Below are positions 38,760 through 48,055 of a stretch of 64,000 nucleotides of DNA, in pieces. The notes beneath the pieces are model-generated. The model did not search any database and was not told where the DNA came from. It saw nothing but the letters and a program-made list of their open reading frames with translations. Source of the stretch: an uncultured Aquimarina sp. (GTDB taxonomy: Bacteria > Bacteroidota > Bacteroidia > Flavobacteriales > Flavobacteriaceae). Made by a program: the position numbers and the translations under genes. Each line of letters starts with the position of its first letter. Within the stretch, counting starts at the first letter, position 1. The stretch spans positions 211,287-275,286 of the forward strand of contig CANMMM010000003.1 in NCBI GenBank assembly GCA_947498935.1, in the 5' to 3' direction.

Positions 38760-39296
38760 ATGAAAACATCATTTGCATTTGCTTTTTTACTGTCATTGAT
38801 CACCTTTAATTTTACAAATGCTCAGCATTTTGCTAACATACAAAAAAGCCCTACCGATATTACCTATGCTGTCTCTGACAGAAACGCACGTCCCGACATT
38901 AAAGTAATCTATAGTCGTCCACAAAAAAAAGGGAGAACCATTTTTGGAGAACTCGTACCCTATGACAAAGTATGGAGAACAGGAGCAGATGAAGCTACTG
39001 AAATTAAATTTTTTAAAGATGTAACACTAAAAGGCACCACTATTAAAGCCGGAACTTACACACTCTTTACCATTCCTGGGCAAAAAACATGGAGTATTAT
39101 CATCAACTCAGACACAGATGTATGGGGCGCTTACAGTTATGACCAAACCAAAGACATTGCCCGAATAGAAGTCACTCCTACAACCGCCGAATCTTTAGAA
39201 GCATTTTCGATTGCTTTCGAAAAAGCAACTACAGGATACCATATGGTACTAGGATGGGACACTACTCGTGTATCAGTTCCTTTTGAGATACAATAA
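38760..39296 (+). CDS. DUF2911 secreted protein
   Basis: 178 residues. Signal peptide MKTSFAFAFLLSLITFNFTNAQ. The DUF2911 landmarks are present: IKVIYSRPQKKGRTIFGELVPYDKVWRTGADEAT-type core (about residues 48-80), KAGTYTLFTIPG and WDTTRVSVPFEI at the end. Common in Bacteroidota, function not established. Monocistronic, followed by the hairpin at 39351. Confidence 0.88.
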   Translation: MKTSFAFAFLLSLITFNFTNAQHFANIQKSPTDITYAVSDRNARPDIKVIYSRPQKKGRTIFGELVPYDKVWRTGADEATEIKFFKDVTLKGTTIKAGTYTLFTIPGQKTWSIIINSDTDVWGAYSYDQTKDIARIEVTPTTAESLEAFSIAFEKATTGYHMVLGWDTTRVSVPFEIQ

Positions 39297-39320
39297 ACAA
39301 CACACCAATTTTACTCATGA

Positions 39321-39350
39321 AAGTGATTTAAAATTTTTTAATTTGCTATA
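39321..39350 (-). repeat. family B end fragment
   Basis: AAGTGATTTAAAATTTTTTA followed by ATTTGCTATA is the right end of family B in reverse orientation. The rest of the element is missing; a terminator hairpin follows directly. Confidence 0.6.
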
Positions 39351-39386
39351 AAAAAAAGAGGCTGACACATGGTATCAACCTCTTTT
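39351..39386. terminator. bidirectional hairpin terminator
   Basis: Stem of about 9 bp (AGAGGCTGA against TCAACCTCT, one mismatch) with A and T tracts on both sides. It can end the DUF2911 transcript from the left and the mini-peptide transcripts from the right. Confidence 0.75.
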
Positions 39387-39443
39387 CTTTGTAAAATCTA
39401 TTCCTAGAACAGTTTTACAAGCCTAGCATTAGCATGCATTCTA

Positions 39444-39542
39444 CTATCTGTGAATTGCATGGCTAGAAGCCCCTGGTAATTCTTTTAAGAAATCCATTAC
39501 GATCTTAAACGTAAATTTAAATTTGTTAAAAAATAGCCCCAT
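39444..39542 (-). CDS. mini-peptide 1 of a three-member paralogous set
   Basis: 32 residues from an ATG (complement of 39540-39542) to TAG. The N-terminal half is basic and aromatic (MGLFFNKFKFTFKIVM), followed by DFLKELPGASSHAIHR. Peptides at 39735 and 40267 end almost the same way. The KELP and ASS residues are written with different synonymous codons in the three copies, which argues for selection on the peptide. No signal peptide, GG leader or cysteine. Function unknown; an amphipathic secreted or membrane-active peptide is one possibility. Confidence 0.6.
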   Translation of the reverse strand: MGLFFNKFKFTFKIVMDFLKELPGASSHAIHR

Positions 39543-39734
39543 AATAATATTTTTTTTTAATTTTTATTGCCCCGATTGAGAACTGCATATAGAGTACACA
39601 TCTCTTATCACAATCCTCTAACCTACTTAAAAAGTGATACGTCATATTGCTTACTACAGAGAGATACACACCCCCATGTGTACTTGGATTTTTTGGTGTA
39701 GTATATTTCAATATACGTTTATCTATCTCTTTTC

Positions 39735-39833
39735 CTACCTGTGTATGGCATTACTACTAGCGGCTGGCAGCTCTTTCAAAAACATTCTTAATGTCCTACT
39801 ATTAATTAAAAAATAAGTGTAAAATTTTTTCAT
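39735..39833 (-). CDS. mini-peptide 2 of a three-member paralogous set
   Basis: 32 residues: MKKFYTYFLINSRTLRM, then FLKELPAASSNAIHR. It lies 192 bp upstream, in transcription order, of mini-peptide 1. A perfect -7 box (TATCTTTG on the minus strand, 39859-39866) sits 25 bp before the ATG, the best promoter support in the group. Ser-Ser is AGT AGT here but TCT AGC in the other two; serine TCT to AGT needs more than one base change. Confidence 0.65.
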   Translation of the reverse strand: MKKFYTYFLINSRTLRMFLKELPAASSNAIHR

Positions 39834-39858
39834 AAACATTTGTATTAAAATTGAGTTG

Positions 39859-39866
39859 CAAAGATA
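39859..39866 (-). promoter_or_regulatory. -7 box of mini-peptide 2
   Basis: Reads TATCTTTG on the minus strand, an exact TAnnTTTG match. The leader would be about 20 nt, short enough for a dedicated mini-gene transcript. TTG triplets occur upstream, but not at the ideal spacing. Confidence 0.5.
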
Positions 39867-40266
39867 AATACTAACTACAAAAATGCTTATACAAAAAATG
39901 AGACAATAGCCCTAATACATTTTTAACCGATATACATTCAAAATACACCTTTTTAAAAGCTACTTCAAAAGAAATATCTTACAAAAACGACTCCTACTAC
40001 AGGGGTATTACCCCCTTATAATCTAACTATCAAGCAATCATATTAACATCATACTCTATATACTATAGCCTGCACTTATTTCATTATTATATTAGTCTAT
40101 ACAAAACACACACAAGCCTCACACAAGTATATATTTTAAACAACAAACATATTTTTATTTCTATAAAATAATTGCCCCTAAAAAGTAATAGTATGTTTTA
40201 GTTCCTAAAAGATAGCATGCAAGACAATGCATGTCACTTTGACCAATTCGTGTAATGCAATACCTC

Positions 40267-40353
40267 TTAATGACGTATCACGTGGCTAGATGCCGATGGC
40301 AACTCTTTTATAAAGTTGAACATCATTTTAAAAATAGCGTAAATTTTCCTCAT
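40267..40353 (-). CDS. mini-peptide 3 of a three-member paralogous set
   Basis: 28 residues: MRKIYAIFKMMFN, then FIKELPSASSHVIRH, ending in TAA. It is 433 bp upstream of mini-peptide 2 and lies 273 bp downstream of queE on the same strand. The shared pattern is F-[LI]-K-E-L-P-x-A-S-S-[HN]-x-I-[HR]-[RH]. The intergenic DNA between the copies shows no similarity that I can see, so the likeness is confined to the coding parts. Confidence 0.6.
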   Translation of the reverse strand: MRKIYAIFKMMFNFIKELPSASSHVIRH

Positions 40354-40626
40354 AGTTATTTGGTTTTAAGTTAATTACATAAAATTAATTTGTTTTATCG
40401 CATTATTCAAACCTCAACCAAAGATTTTACAAAAAATACTTTATAAAACATTATATGAAGCCAAAAAGCATCAAAAAACAATTCTCTCTATTTAAAATGT
40501 AGTCTTTTTCTTTCATTTTCACAAAAAAACATACACATTGAGCGTAACATGCTTACGCAGTAACCATAACACCTGATTAACAACTACTTGTATTTCTAAA
40601 AAAACGTCTAACTATGAGTAATTTGA

Positions 40627-41256
40627 CTAGGGAATTCGCAAATATTTGTGTGTTTGTAGCGACACTTTCCATTTAGGGTTTTTCATCACATAATCCACTA
40701 TCTGAGGAATTACTTTATCCCTCACACTCCATTCAGGTTGCAAATATAATATGCAATCATCACTCACCTGAGCTGCTTGAGTTTCTGCAAATTCAAAATC
40801 ACTTTTATTATACACAATGCATTTTAGTTCATGCGCCTCTTTATAGATTTCAGGCACAGGTAATTTCACCTTTTTAGGAGATAAACAGATCCAATCCCAT
40901 GTACCACTTAATGGATATGCACCAGAGGTTTCGATATGCGTATTAGCGCCTCCAGCTTTTAGCGCACGAGTAAGCAATGTCATATCCCATGTTAATGGCT
41001 CACCCCCAGTGACCACCACTACATTACTGCATCCTAATGCTTTCTGTGCGATCACCTCAGTGGCTGTTGGAGGATGTAAGGCTGCATCCCAGCTTTCTTT
41101 TACATCACACCAATGGCACCCTACATCACAGCCACCTATTCTCACAAAATAAGCTGCTGTCCCCTTATGATAACCTTCGCCTTGTATCGTATAAAATTCT
41201 TCCATCAACGGAAGCATCGCTCCCTGATCAACCAATTTTTGTGTACTCTCTTGCAT
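40627..41256 (-). CDS. queE: 7-carboxy-7-deazaguanine synthase QueE
   Basis: 209 residues. Radical SAM enzyme of queuosine precursor synthesis. N-terminal LPLMEEFYTIQGEGYHKGT is typical. The iron-sulfur ligands lie in CDVGCHWCD (Cys43, Cys47, Cys50, CX3CX2C). VVVVTGGEPLTWD and HIETSGAYPL follow, with CLSPKKVK and LKCIVYN near the end. No other queuosine genes are nearby. Confidence 0.96.
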   Translation of the reverse strand: MQESTQKLVDQGAMLPLMEEFYTIQGEGYHKGTAAYFVRIGGCDVGCHWCDVKESWDAALHPPTATEVIAQKALGCSNVVVVTGGEPLTWDMTLLTRALKAGGANTHIETSGAYPLSGTWDWICLSPKKVKLPVPEIYKEAHELKCIVYNKSDFEFAETQAAQVSDDCILYLQPEWSVRDKVIPQIVDYVMKNPKWKVSLQTHKYLRIP

Positions 41257-41410
41257 AAGGGTGCAAAGGTAGTTAATAAAAAGATCGTATCCCTCTAGGA
41301 ATTATAGGTTTTGTTAGCACATCAGATCATTTAACATATCGCACTACTCTACTTATTAATGCATGCATGTTGATGTAGCGCTGCATACATACTATTTAGC
41401 CACCTCTATA

Positions 41411-41869
41411 TTAGGTTTTGGACAGCACTGCTACGCATTCGATTTCTATTTTTGCTCCTACTGCCAGGCCACTAGCTGCAAAAGTGGTACGAGCAGGTTT
41501 CTGCGGAAAATACGTAGTATACACCTTATTAAAAGCTTTAAAATCATTAATATCTTTTAATATAACAGTACATTTCACCACATCAAACATATCCAAACCA
41601 TGCTGCTCCAGTACAGCTTTGATATTTTCCAATGCTTGTTTTGTCTCTGCTGTTATCCCGCCAGGCACCAAGGTACGAGTTGTGTGGTTCATTCCTATCT
41701 GCCCAGACAGATAAAACATATCTCCCACCTGCACCACATCCGAAAACGGAGCATTTGCTTTCTTAAGCTCATGCGTTTTATGAAACACCACAGCTGTCCT
41801 TTTTTGAGTATTTGTGCAACTACTCAAACATAGTCCTATTAGTATTGCTAGTACACACCATCTAATCAT
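41411..41869 (-). CDS. Rid/YjgF-family lipoprotein
   Basis: 152 residues. Starts with a lipoprotein signal (MIRWCVLAILIGLCLSSC), unusual because RidA-type enamine/imine deaminases normally work in the cytosol. The Rid domain is otherwise complete: SGQIGMNHTTRTLVPGG, the LENIKAVLEQHGLDMFDVVK helix, and PARTTFAASGLAVGAKIEIE with Arg127 and Glu142 at the spacing of the E. coli RidA Arg105/Glu120 pair. A periplasmic amine-detoxifying role is possible. Monocistronic. Confidence 0.85.
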   Translation of the reverse strand: MIRWCVLAILIGLCLSSCTNTQKRTAVVFHKTHELKKANAPFSDVVQVGDMFYLSGQIGMNHTTRTLVPGGITAETKQALENIKAVLEQHGLDMFDVVKCTVILKDINDFKAFNKVYTTYFPQKPARTTFAASGLAVGAKIEIECVAVLSKT

Positions 41870-41917
41870 ATATCATTACTTTACTTTTATATATTTCAGT
41901 TTTTAATTTTTTTATTA

Positions 41918-42006
41918 GGGCGTTCCCCAAGGGTCGGGCTATCCGTTCCAATTCCTCGCACCTCCTAACCTCGGTGCTGTGGGATTTCCTCTGCTATCCC
42001 TAACGC
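41918..42006 (-). repeat. family A repeat, subtype 1
   Basis: 89 bp; plus strand reads GGGCGTTCCCCAAGGG to CTGCTATCCCTAACGC, with the subtype 1 centre (GTTCCAATTCCTCGCACCTC). Confidence 0.9.
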
Positions 42007-42177
42007 AAATAGGGTTTTCTTTTTGTAATCTGACTCAAAAAAATAATAGAAACTACCCTGACTATAAATGTACTAAAAAAACAACTTCTTATTCATTTCG
42101 ATAGAATCATTAAGATTCCTATTTTTGGAGTAGTGTATTTTTGAATACTGTATAACACTCAGTTTTTTAAACCATTG

Positions 42178-42289
42178 AAGTGATGTGTGTTTTTGATTGT
42201 AACGAAAATCAAAGATATTGAGACCAAATACCGTATTTTTTGTTGCATAGCAGCGCTACGGAACTTAAAAAGCATAAAACCACATCACT
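42178..42289 (+). repeat. family B repeat, shortened copy
   Basis: 112 bp. Starts AAGTGATGTGTGTTTTTGAT, keeps TTTTTTGTTGCATAGCAGC with CGCTACGGAACTTAAAAA after it, and ends ACCACATCACT. About 45 bp of the right interior is missing. The HerA-like gene starts 44 bp later. Confidence 0.8.
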
Positions 42290-42332
42290 ATACAAAACAT
42301 ACACTATTGTTTTATAAACGCATGTAAATTAT

Positions 42333-43865
42333 ATGAGTACACATCAGGAATTTTCGGAGCACATTACCACTGGCTACACTACCCAAGGCGATTTCATCAC
42401 ATTAGGTGCCGCTATGTTAGAGGGAGAAGCCATTACAGATGCTCACATCAAAATACCACTTAAAACCCTAAACCGTCACGGGCTTATTGCAGGAGCTACA
42501 GGAACAGGAAAAACCAAAACACTACAGGTACTAGCAGAAAACCTTAGCGAACAAGGAATTCCTGTATTGCTCATGGATATCAAGGGAGACCTAAGTGGCC
42601 TAGCTGCCGCTAGTACAGGACATCCTAAAATCGAAGAACGGCATCAAAAAATAGGTATACCTTTCGATGCCAAAAGCTTTCCTGTAGAAATCTTATCGTT
42701 ATCAGAACAAGATGGCGTACGAATGAAAGCTACCGTTAGTGAATTTGGCCCTGTGTTATTTTCTAGAATTCTCGAAGTCACAGAAACACAAGCGGGTATT
42801 ATCGCTATTATATTTAAGTATTGTGATGATCACAAATTACCTTTATTAGATCTCAAAGACTTAAAAAAGACCTTGCAATACGCTACTGGCGAAGGTAGAG
42901 AATCCATCGAAAAAGAATATGGACGAATCTCTACAGCCTCTACGGGTTCTATCCTGCGCAAGATCGTAGCCCTTGAACAACAGGGGGCAGATCATTTTTT
43001 TGGAGAACGCTCTTTTGAAGTAGATGACCTCCGCAGGCTAGATGAAAACGGAAGAGGATACATCAATATACTACGACTGACAGATATACAAGACAGACCC
43101 AAGCTCTTTTCTACCTTTATGCTTAGCTTATTAGCCGAAGTATATGGTACATTTCCAGAGCAGGGAGATAGTGACAGACCTGAATTAGTGATATTTATAG
43201 ATGAGGCACATCTGATCTTTAAACAAGCATCAAACGCACTAATGGATCAGATAGAAAGCATCGTAAAACTGATCCGATCCAAGGGAGTAGGCCTCTATTT
43301 CGTTACTCAAAACCCTACTGATGTTCCCGAAGGGGTATTGGGTCAGTTAGGACTCAAGGTGCAGCATGCACTACGCGCATTTACAGCAAAAGACCGAAAA
43401 GCCATCAAACTCACCGCAGAAAACTACCCTATATCGGAATATTACGACACTAAAGAAGTATTAACCACATTAGGAATTGGAGAAGCACTCGTTTCTGCAC
43501 TCGATGAGAAAGGACGTCCTACTCCACTTGCAGCAACACTTCTCAGAGCTCCTATGAGTAGAATGGACATTCTAAGCGCAGAAGAGCTAGATACGCTAAT
43601 CCAACAATCTGCACTTATACCAAAATACAATGAAGATATCGATCGAGAAAGTGCCTATGAGATCCTAAACGAAAAGATCGAAAAAGCCGAAGCTGAAGAA
43701 GCCAAAGCCATAGCTAAAAAAGAACGAGAAAAATTAGATAAACAAGCATCGAAAACTAGCTCTAGAAAAAGGAGTAGTGCCACAGAAAAAGCTGTAATCA
43801 AAGTACTGACCAGTGCTACCTTTATCCGAGGAGCATTAGGAGTACTCAACAAATTACTACGCTAA
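42333..43865 (+). CDS. HerA-like (DUF853/YjgR) ATPase
   Basis: 510 residues. HerA/FtsK-type ATPase: Walker A GATGTGKT at residues 54-61 (after LNRHGLIA), GIPVLLMDIKGDLSGLA, Walker B ELVIFIDEAHLIF and a sensor VTQNPTDVPEGVLGQLG. The C-terminal DUF853 part is followed by a basic coiled-coil tail (about residues 450-495, KAEAEEAKAIAKKEREK). Known relatives are putative DNA-translocating helicases of undefined role. Not flanked by nuclease genes, so it is probably the housekeeping YjgR type and not a defence system. Confidence 0.9.
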   Translation: MSTHQEFSEHITTGYTTQGDFITLGAAMLEGEAITDAHIKIPLKTLNRHGLIAGATGTGKTKTLQVLAENLSEQGIPVLLMDIKGDLSGLAAASTGHPKIEERHQKIGIPFDAKSFPVEILSLSEQDGVRMKATVSEFGPVLFSRILEVTETQAGIIAIIFKYCDDHKLPLLDLKDLKKTLQYATGEGRESIEKEYGRISTASTGSILRKIVALEQQGADHFFGERSFEVDDLRRLDENGRGYINILRLTDIQDRPKLFSTFMLSLLAEVYGTFPEQGDSDRPELVIFIDEAHLIFKQASNALMDQIESIVKLIRSKGVGLYFVTQNPTDVPEGVLGQLGLKVQHALRAFTAKDRKAIKLTAENYPISEYYDTKEVLTTLGIGEALVSALDEKGRPTPLAATLLRAPMSRMDILSAEELDTLIQQSALIPKYNEDIDRESAYEILNEKIEKAEAEEAKAIAKKEREKLDKQASKTSSRKRSSATEKAVIKVLTSATFIRGALGVLNKLLR

Positions 43866-43885
43866 TCGTTTTTAAAAATACTATG

Positions 43886-44045
43886 AAGTGGTTTATCCTT
43901 TTTTTGATTTCCAGAAAAAGCGAAGATTGTGTAACCCAATGCGGTGTTTTTTTTGTCACATCGCAACACCACAAAACCTAAAGATTGCAAAATTCAGGCT
44001 TCAAAGATCGTTTATAACAAATTGTAAAAAAAACATAAACCATTT
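43886..44045 (+). repeat. family B repeat, diverged full-length copy
   Basis: 160 bp. Left end AAGTGGTTTATCCTTTTTTT; right end TAAAAAAAACATAAACCATT. The CAAAGATCGTTTATA segment near the right end matches the copy at 16509. It fills the gap between the HerA-like gene and the next lipoprotein gene. Confidence 0.75.
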
Positions 44046-44062
44046 CTATAACACCAACTTAT

Positions 44063-44635
44063 ATGTTATTAAAATTCAACCATTTTATTTGGCTGATTCC
44101 TGCGATGAGCTGTATGATTCATTGTACTAAAAACGCAAAAGAAGCAGACCCTTTTTTGATTGCTCCGCATCAAATTGGACTATTGACCAATACATCTACT
44201 GTGCAGGAATTAGCCACTATCTTTGCTAATGATTCTATTGCCAAAGGAAGTAGCCAGCTGCTCTCCAGCACTAAAGAAATCACTATTTATGACACTCAGG
44301 CTCATAAGCTACTGATCTTAGAAGCGACGACTCCAGATGACCCGAACAGCACCATACAAAATATTCAGATTATAGATGCTAGGTACCACACTGCTTCTGG
44401 ACTGTCTGTAGCTTCGCATTTCAAAGATATTAAAGAACAATACTCTATTTCTAAAATTGCCAATACACTCAGTACAGCTGTTGTATTTGTAGATAGCATA
44501 CAAGCATCCATTACGATCGACAAAAAAGAACTTCCTATTACCTATAGAAATAACACCCATACAGCTATCGAGGCTACTCAAATACCTGACACAGCTAGCA
44601 TCAAACATTTTTTGATCAGTTGGGATAAAAACTAA
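44063..44635 (+). CDS. lipoprotein-like exported protein of unknown function
   Basis: 190 residues. N-terminus MLLKFNHFIWLIPAMSCMIHC is a plausible lipoprotein signal (Cys21). The rest is a compact alpha/beta domain (TVQELATIFANDSI, KLLILEATTPDD) with no recognised family. The cupin gene begins 5 bp after the stop, so it opens a three-gene operon (44063-45845). Confidence 0.6.
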   Translation: MLLKFNHFIWLIPAMSCMIHCTKNAKEADPFLIAPHQIGLLTNTSTVQELATIFANDSIAKGSSQLLSSTKEITIYDTQAHKLLILEATTPDDPNSTIQNIQIIDARYHTASGLSVASHFKDIKEQYSISKIANTLSTAVVFVDSIQASITIDKKELPITYRNNTHTAIEATQIPDTASIKHFLISWDKN

Positions 44636-44640
44636 GCACT

Positions 44641-45009
44641 ATGTCCAAAAAATATACGATTCAAGATACTCCTTTTGTCGTCCCTACTACCGATGGCAAA
44701 CTCATAGAAGAACATGTGGGTCTTGCTACAGATGGTAATCACCAAATAAGTATCGCGCACATGATTGCACCCGCTGGGTGGAAAGAACCCTTTCAAACTC
44801 CTGAATTTGAAGAATACACTTATATCATCAAGGGCAAGAAACAATTCACTATAGAGGGTGAAGTTATTGTGCTAGAAGCAGGACAATCGATCAAAATAGA
44901 AAAAAACACCCGAGTACAGTACGCCAACCCTTTTGAAGAAGCTTGTGAATACATAGCAATCTGCTTACCAGCATTTTCTATAACACTAGCCCATAGAGAA
45001 GATTCATGA
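44641..45009 (+). CDS. cupin-domain protein
   Basis: 122 residues, one cupin barrel: ISIAHMIAPAGWKEPFQTPE, then EEYTYIIKGKKQFTIEGEVI and ACEYIAICLPAFS. The first cupin motif has Glu/Thr where metal-binding histidines often sit, so metal binding is uncertain. It overlaps the downstream hydrolase by 4 bp (ATGA). Confidence 0.85.
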   Translation: MSKKYTIQDTPFVVPTTDGKLIEEHVGLATDGNHQISIAHMIAPAGWKEPFQTPEFEEYTYIIKGKKQFTIEGEVIVLEAGQSIKIEKNTRVQYANPFEEACEYIAICLPAFSITLAHREDS

Positions 45010-45845
45010 AAGCATTTTTAAAAAAATACCTCCCTATCCTAATCGGTAAACGATTGGCACTTATTTTCTTTTTTAATCCGCAAAAAGCGATACAGCAAGC
45101 CTATCTACTATTTAGTACTCCACGAAAAGGAAAAGCACTAGAAAATCAACAATATTTTCTAGAAGCCGCAGAAGATGACGTATTAACGATAGATACCAAC
45201 TATATACAAACCTACCGATGGGCTCATACAGGAGAAACCATCCTATTGGTACACGGCTGGGATAGCAATACGCACCGATGGAAAACACTGATCGAAAAAC
45301 TACATGCACTTGGCTACAATATTGTAGCATTTGATGCCCCTGCACAAGGAAACTCTACAGGAAAAACCCTCAATGTACCACTGTATGCTTCCTGCCTACA
45401 ACAAGTAGTAGCGCTCTATAGACCGAATCATATCATTGGACATTCTGTAGGTGGTATGACTACCATTTTCCATCAGTACAAGTACAAAAACCCAGAAATT
45501 CAAAAATTAGTCATCTTAGCACCTCCAGCAGAATTGGCCAAGATCATGGATGATTACCAAGAAAAACTTAAATTATCGGATCGATTCATGGAAGCTTTAG
45601 ATAATTTTTTCTATCAGAAATTTGGCTATTATTTTGAGGATTTTTCGATGATTACGTTTGCCAAAGACATACAAAACCCAGCATTACTTATCCACGACCT
45701 CCATGACACTGTAGCGCCTCATAGCGGCTCAGAGGCTATTAGTAAAGCTTGGGAAAAATCTAAGTTTATCACCACCGAAAATTTTGGACATTCGCTGTTC
45801 TTTGATGAAGTAGACGATATGATTATCGATTTTTTACGCAACTAA
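45006..45845 (+). CDS. alpha/beta hydrolase
   Basis: 279 residues. Alpha/beta hydrolase fold with HGWDSN at the oxyanion site (residues 83-88), nucleophile Ser147 in IIGHSVGGM, an acid in LLIHDLHDTVAP and the histidine in ENFGHSLFFDE. Substrate unknown. Translationally coupled to the cupin gene, suggesting a shared small-molecule pathway. Confidence 0.85.
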   Translation: MKAFLKKYLPILIGKRLALIFFFNPQKAIQQAYLLFSTPRKGKALENQQYFLEAAEDDVLTIDTNYIQTYRWAHTGETILLVHGWDSNTHRWKTLIEKLHALGYNIVAFDAPAQGNSTGKTLNVPLYASCLQQVVALYRPNHIIGHSVGGMTTIFHQYKYKNPEIQKLVILAPPAELAKIMDDYQEKLKLSDRFMEALDNFFYQKFGYYFEDFSMITFAKDIQNPALLIHDLHDTVAPHSGSEAISKAWEKSKFITTENFGHSLFFDEVDDMIIDFLRN

Positions 45846-45934
45846 TACGACTAAACAACCTATTACATACAATTAGACTCCACTACCAAAACTCCTGACA
45901 AGATAAAATCATATCTTTGTGTTTTATTATACAT

Positions 45935-46786
45935 ATGTCAGACATTCCTTTAACTAGATTAAATAAATACCTAAGCGAAGTAGGTTTTTGCTCTCGAAGA
46001 GAAGCCGATAAACTCATTGCGCAAGGACGCGTGACCATCAATGGCATCGTACCTGAAATGGGAACCAAAGTAGCTGTAGACGATATCGTAGCAGTAGATG
46101 GTGAGCGAATCAATAAACCCAAAGAAGAACATGTATACCTTGCTTTTCATAAACCTGTAGGGATTGTCTGCACTACGTCTACTAAAGAAAAAGACAATAT
46201 TATTGATTTTATCAACTATCCCAAACGAATTTTTCCTATTGGACGATTAGATAAACCAAGTGAAGGACTTATTTTCTTAACCAGTGATGGTGACATCGTA
46301 AACAAAATACTGAGAGCCCGAAACAATCACGAAAAAGAATATATCGTAACTGTAAATAAATTGATCAGCCCTCAATTTCTAGAAAGAATGCGCAATGGAA
46401 TTCCGATTCTAGATACCATTACGCGACAGTGCGAGGTAGAACAAATCAATAAATACGATTTTAGAATCATACTCACCCAAGGACTCAATCGACAAATCAG
46501 AAGAATGTGTGAATATCTTGGATACGAAGTAACTCGTCTAAAGAGGGTACGCATCATGAATGTCCCTTTAGACATTCCTGTAGGTACCTGGAGAGCACTT
46601 ACTAGCAGCGAACTCGCTATTATAAATAAAGGTGTAGGGGACTCTAGTAAAACTGAGGAGGCTTCGATAGTAGATACAAAACAGCAACGCCCAAAAACAA
46701 CTCGCCATCACACCAAAAAAGAGGCTTACAAGAACATTACTAAAAATAAACCCAAACGCAATGGCCGTAACAAACGCCAATCATAA
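45935..46786 (+). CDS. rluF: 23S rRNA pseudouridine synthase, RluF type
   Basis: 283 residues from the ATG at 45935; the frame extends six codons upstream to a TTG that is less likely. N-terminal S4 RNA-binding domain ([20 protein letters not shown]), then the RsuA-type catalytic domain with catalytic Asp106 in [16 protein letters not shown] and [16 protein letters not shown]. The motif spacing suits RluF (position 2604 type). It ends in a basic, low-complexity tail ([13 protein letters not shown]). Confidence 0.9.
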   Translation: MSDIPLTRLNKYLSEVGFCSRREADKLIAQGRVTINGIVPEMGTKVAVDDIVAVDGERINKPKEEHVYLAFHKPVGIVCTTSTKEKDNIIDFINYPKRIFPIGRLDKPSEGLIFLTSDGDIVNKILRARNNHEKEYIVTVNKLISPQFLERMRNGIPILDTITRQCEVEQINKYDFRIILTQGLNRQIRRMCEYLGYEVTRLKRVRIMNVPLDIPVGTWRALTSSELAIINKGVGDSSKTEEASIVDTKQQRPKTTRHHTKKEAYKNITKNKPKRNGRNKRQS

Positions 46787-46982
46787 CTTAAACATCATGT
46801 CTTGGAGTTGTTCTCTTACATGATCATCTCATCTTTTTCGGGAATTTATCAGGCTACTATGCACTATCTGCTATAAACAAGCGTTAAAAAAAGACTTTTT
46901 AAAACATTAAATAACAAAACGTTAATTTTATACTAATAATTCTTATTATATTTTACCCTAATTACTTGAAAACATAAAAAAC

Positions 46983-47933
46983 ATGGAATTTATTGAGCCC
47001 CTAAAATATGGAGTCCCCTGCTTCCTCGGCCTTATATTGGTCGAACTAACCTACAGCAAGACACATGACCACAAAGAATTGTACAATTGGAAAGACCTTA
47101 CAGCCAGCCTTACCATGGGTATAGGCTCTGCTATCATTGGTCCACTAATGAAAACCATATTTTCTATCATTCTTTTCCATGCTGTTTATGAATTATTTAA
47201 TCCTGTGATCGATGGTATCCGTACCAATATTATGGGATGGCAATCTTTTGGTTTTGCATGGTATATATGGCTTTTATGCCAATTGGCAGATGATTTTACC
47301 TATTATTGGTTTCATAGACAGAATCATATGGTACGCGCATTATGGGCTGCACATATCGTACACCATTCCTCTGATAATTTTAATCTAGGAACAGCTGTTC
47401 GCAATGGATGGTTTACGCTTTTATACAAACCATTATTTTATATGTGGATTCCTGCTATTGGCTTTAACCCTAATATGGTGATTGTATGTTTAGGTATCGA
47501 AGCTCTTTGGCAATTCCAATTACACTCTGTATACATTCCTAAACTTGGGTTTTTAGAAAAAATATTCAATACGCATACGATGCACCAAGTACACCATGCT
47601 AAAAATGTGGAATATATGGATAAAAACCACGGAGGTTTTCTAAATATCTTTGATAAGATTTTTGGTACTTGGAAAGAACTGGATGAAAATATCGAAGTAC
47701 AATTCGGTGTTACACACGCACCGAACTCTTACAATCCATGGGTTATTCTTACACACGAATATAAAGATATCTGGAATGACACTAAGAAATCAAAAAACTG
47801 GCATCATAAGTTTATGTACATTTTTGGCCCTCCAGGATGGAGCCATGATGGTAGCACACTAACTGTAAAACAAATGCAAAGAGAGTTAGCACTCCAAAAA
47901 GCAGCTACAACTTCTAGCAAAACTGCGGCATAG
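46983..47933 (+). CDS. sterol desaturase / fatty acid hydroxylase family protein
   Basis: 316 residues, integral membrane with about four spans. The di-iron histidine boxes are in order: HRQNH (HxxxH), HIVHHSS (HxxHH) and HQVHHAKN (HxxHH). FGWFT-type aromatic spacing (AVRNGWFTLLYK) matches the family. Bacterial members oxidise lipids, carotenoids or hopanoid-type compounds; the substrate here is unknown. Monocistronic with a shared terminator. Confidence 0.88.
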   Translation: MEFIEPLKYGVPCFLGLILVELTYSKTHDHKELYNWKDLTASLTMGIGSAIIGPLMKTIFSIILFHAVYELFNPVIDGIRTNIMGWQSFGFAWYIWLLCQLADDFTYYWFHRQNHMVRALWAAHIVHHSSDNFNLGTAVRNGWFTLLYKPLFYMWIPAIGFNPNMVIVCLGIEALWQFQLHSVYIPKLGFLEKIFNTHTMHQVHHAKNVEYMDKNHGGFLNIFDKIFGTWKELDENIEVQFGVTHAPNSYNPWVILTHEYKDIWNDTKKSKNWHHKFMYIFGPPGWSHDGSTLTVKQMQRELALQKAATTSSKTAA

Positions 47934-47960
47934 CCTCTCCAAAACATACAGTTTACACAA

Positions 47961-47997
47961 AAAAAGCCTGAGTAAAACATCTTACTCAGGCTTTTTT
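47961..47997. terminator. bidirectional terminator between convergent genes
   Basis: Stem AAAAAGCCTGAGTAA / TTACTCAGGCTTTTT with a 6-nt loop, between the desaturase gene (+) and kmo (-). Confidence 0.9.
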
Positions 47998-48055
47998 GTA
48001 TAACATATTAGCGCGCTAGCACATTACTTCTAGTACTAGGGTTCTTCTACCCTAG

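Noticed and set aside
39526..39711. 61-codon frame overlapping mini-peptide 1
   Set aside because: No promoter or family features; it overlaps the better supported mini-peptide frame and shows no relative at the other two copies.
42333..43865. HerA-like ATPase as part of a defence system
   Set aside because: No nuclease, Sir2 or other defence partner is adjacent, and the DUF853-type protein is a common single gene.
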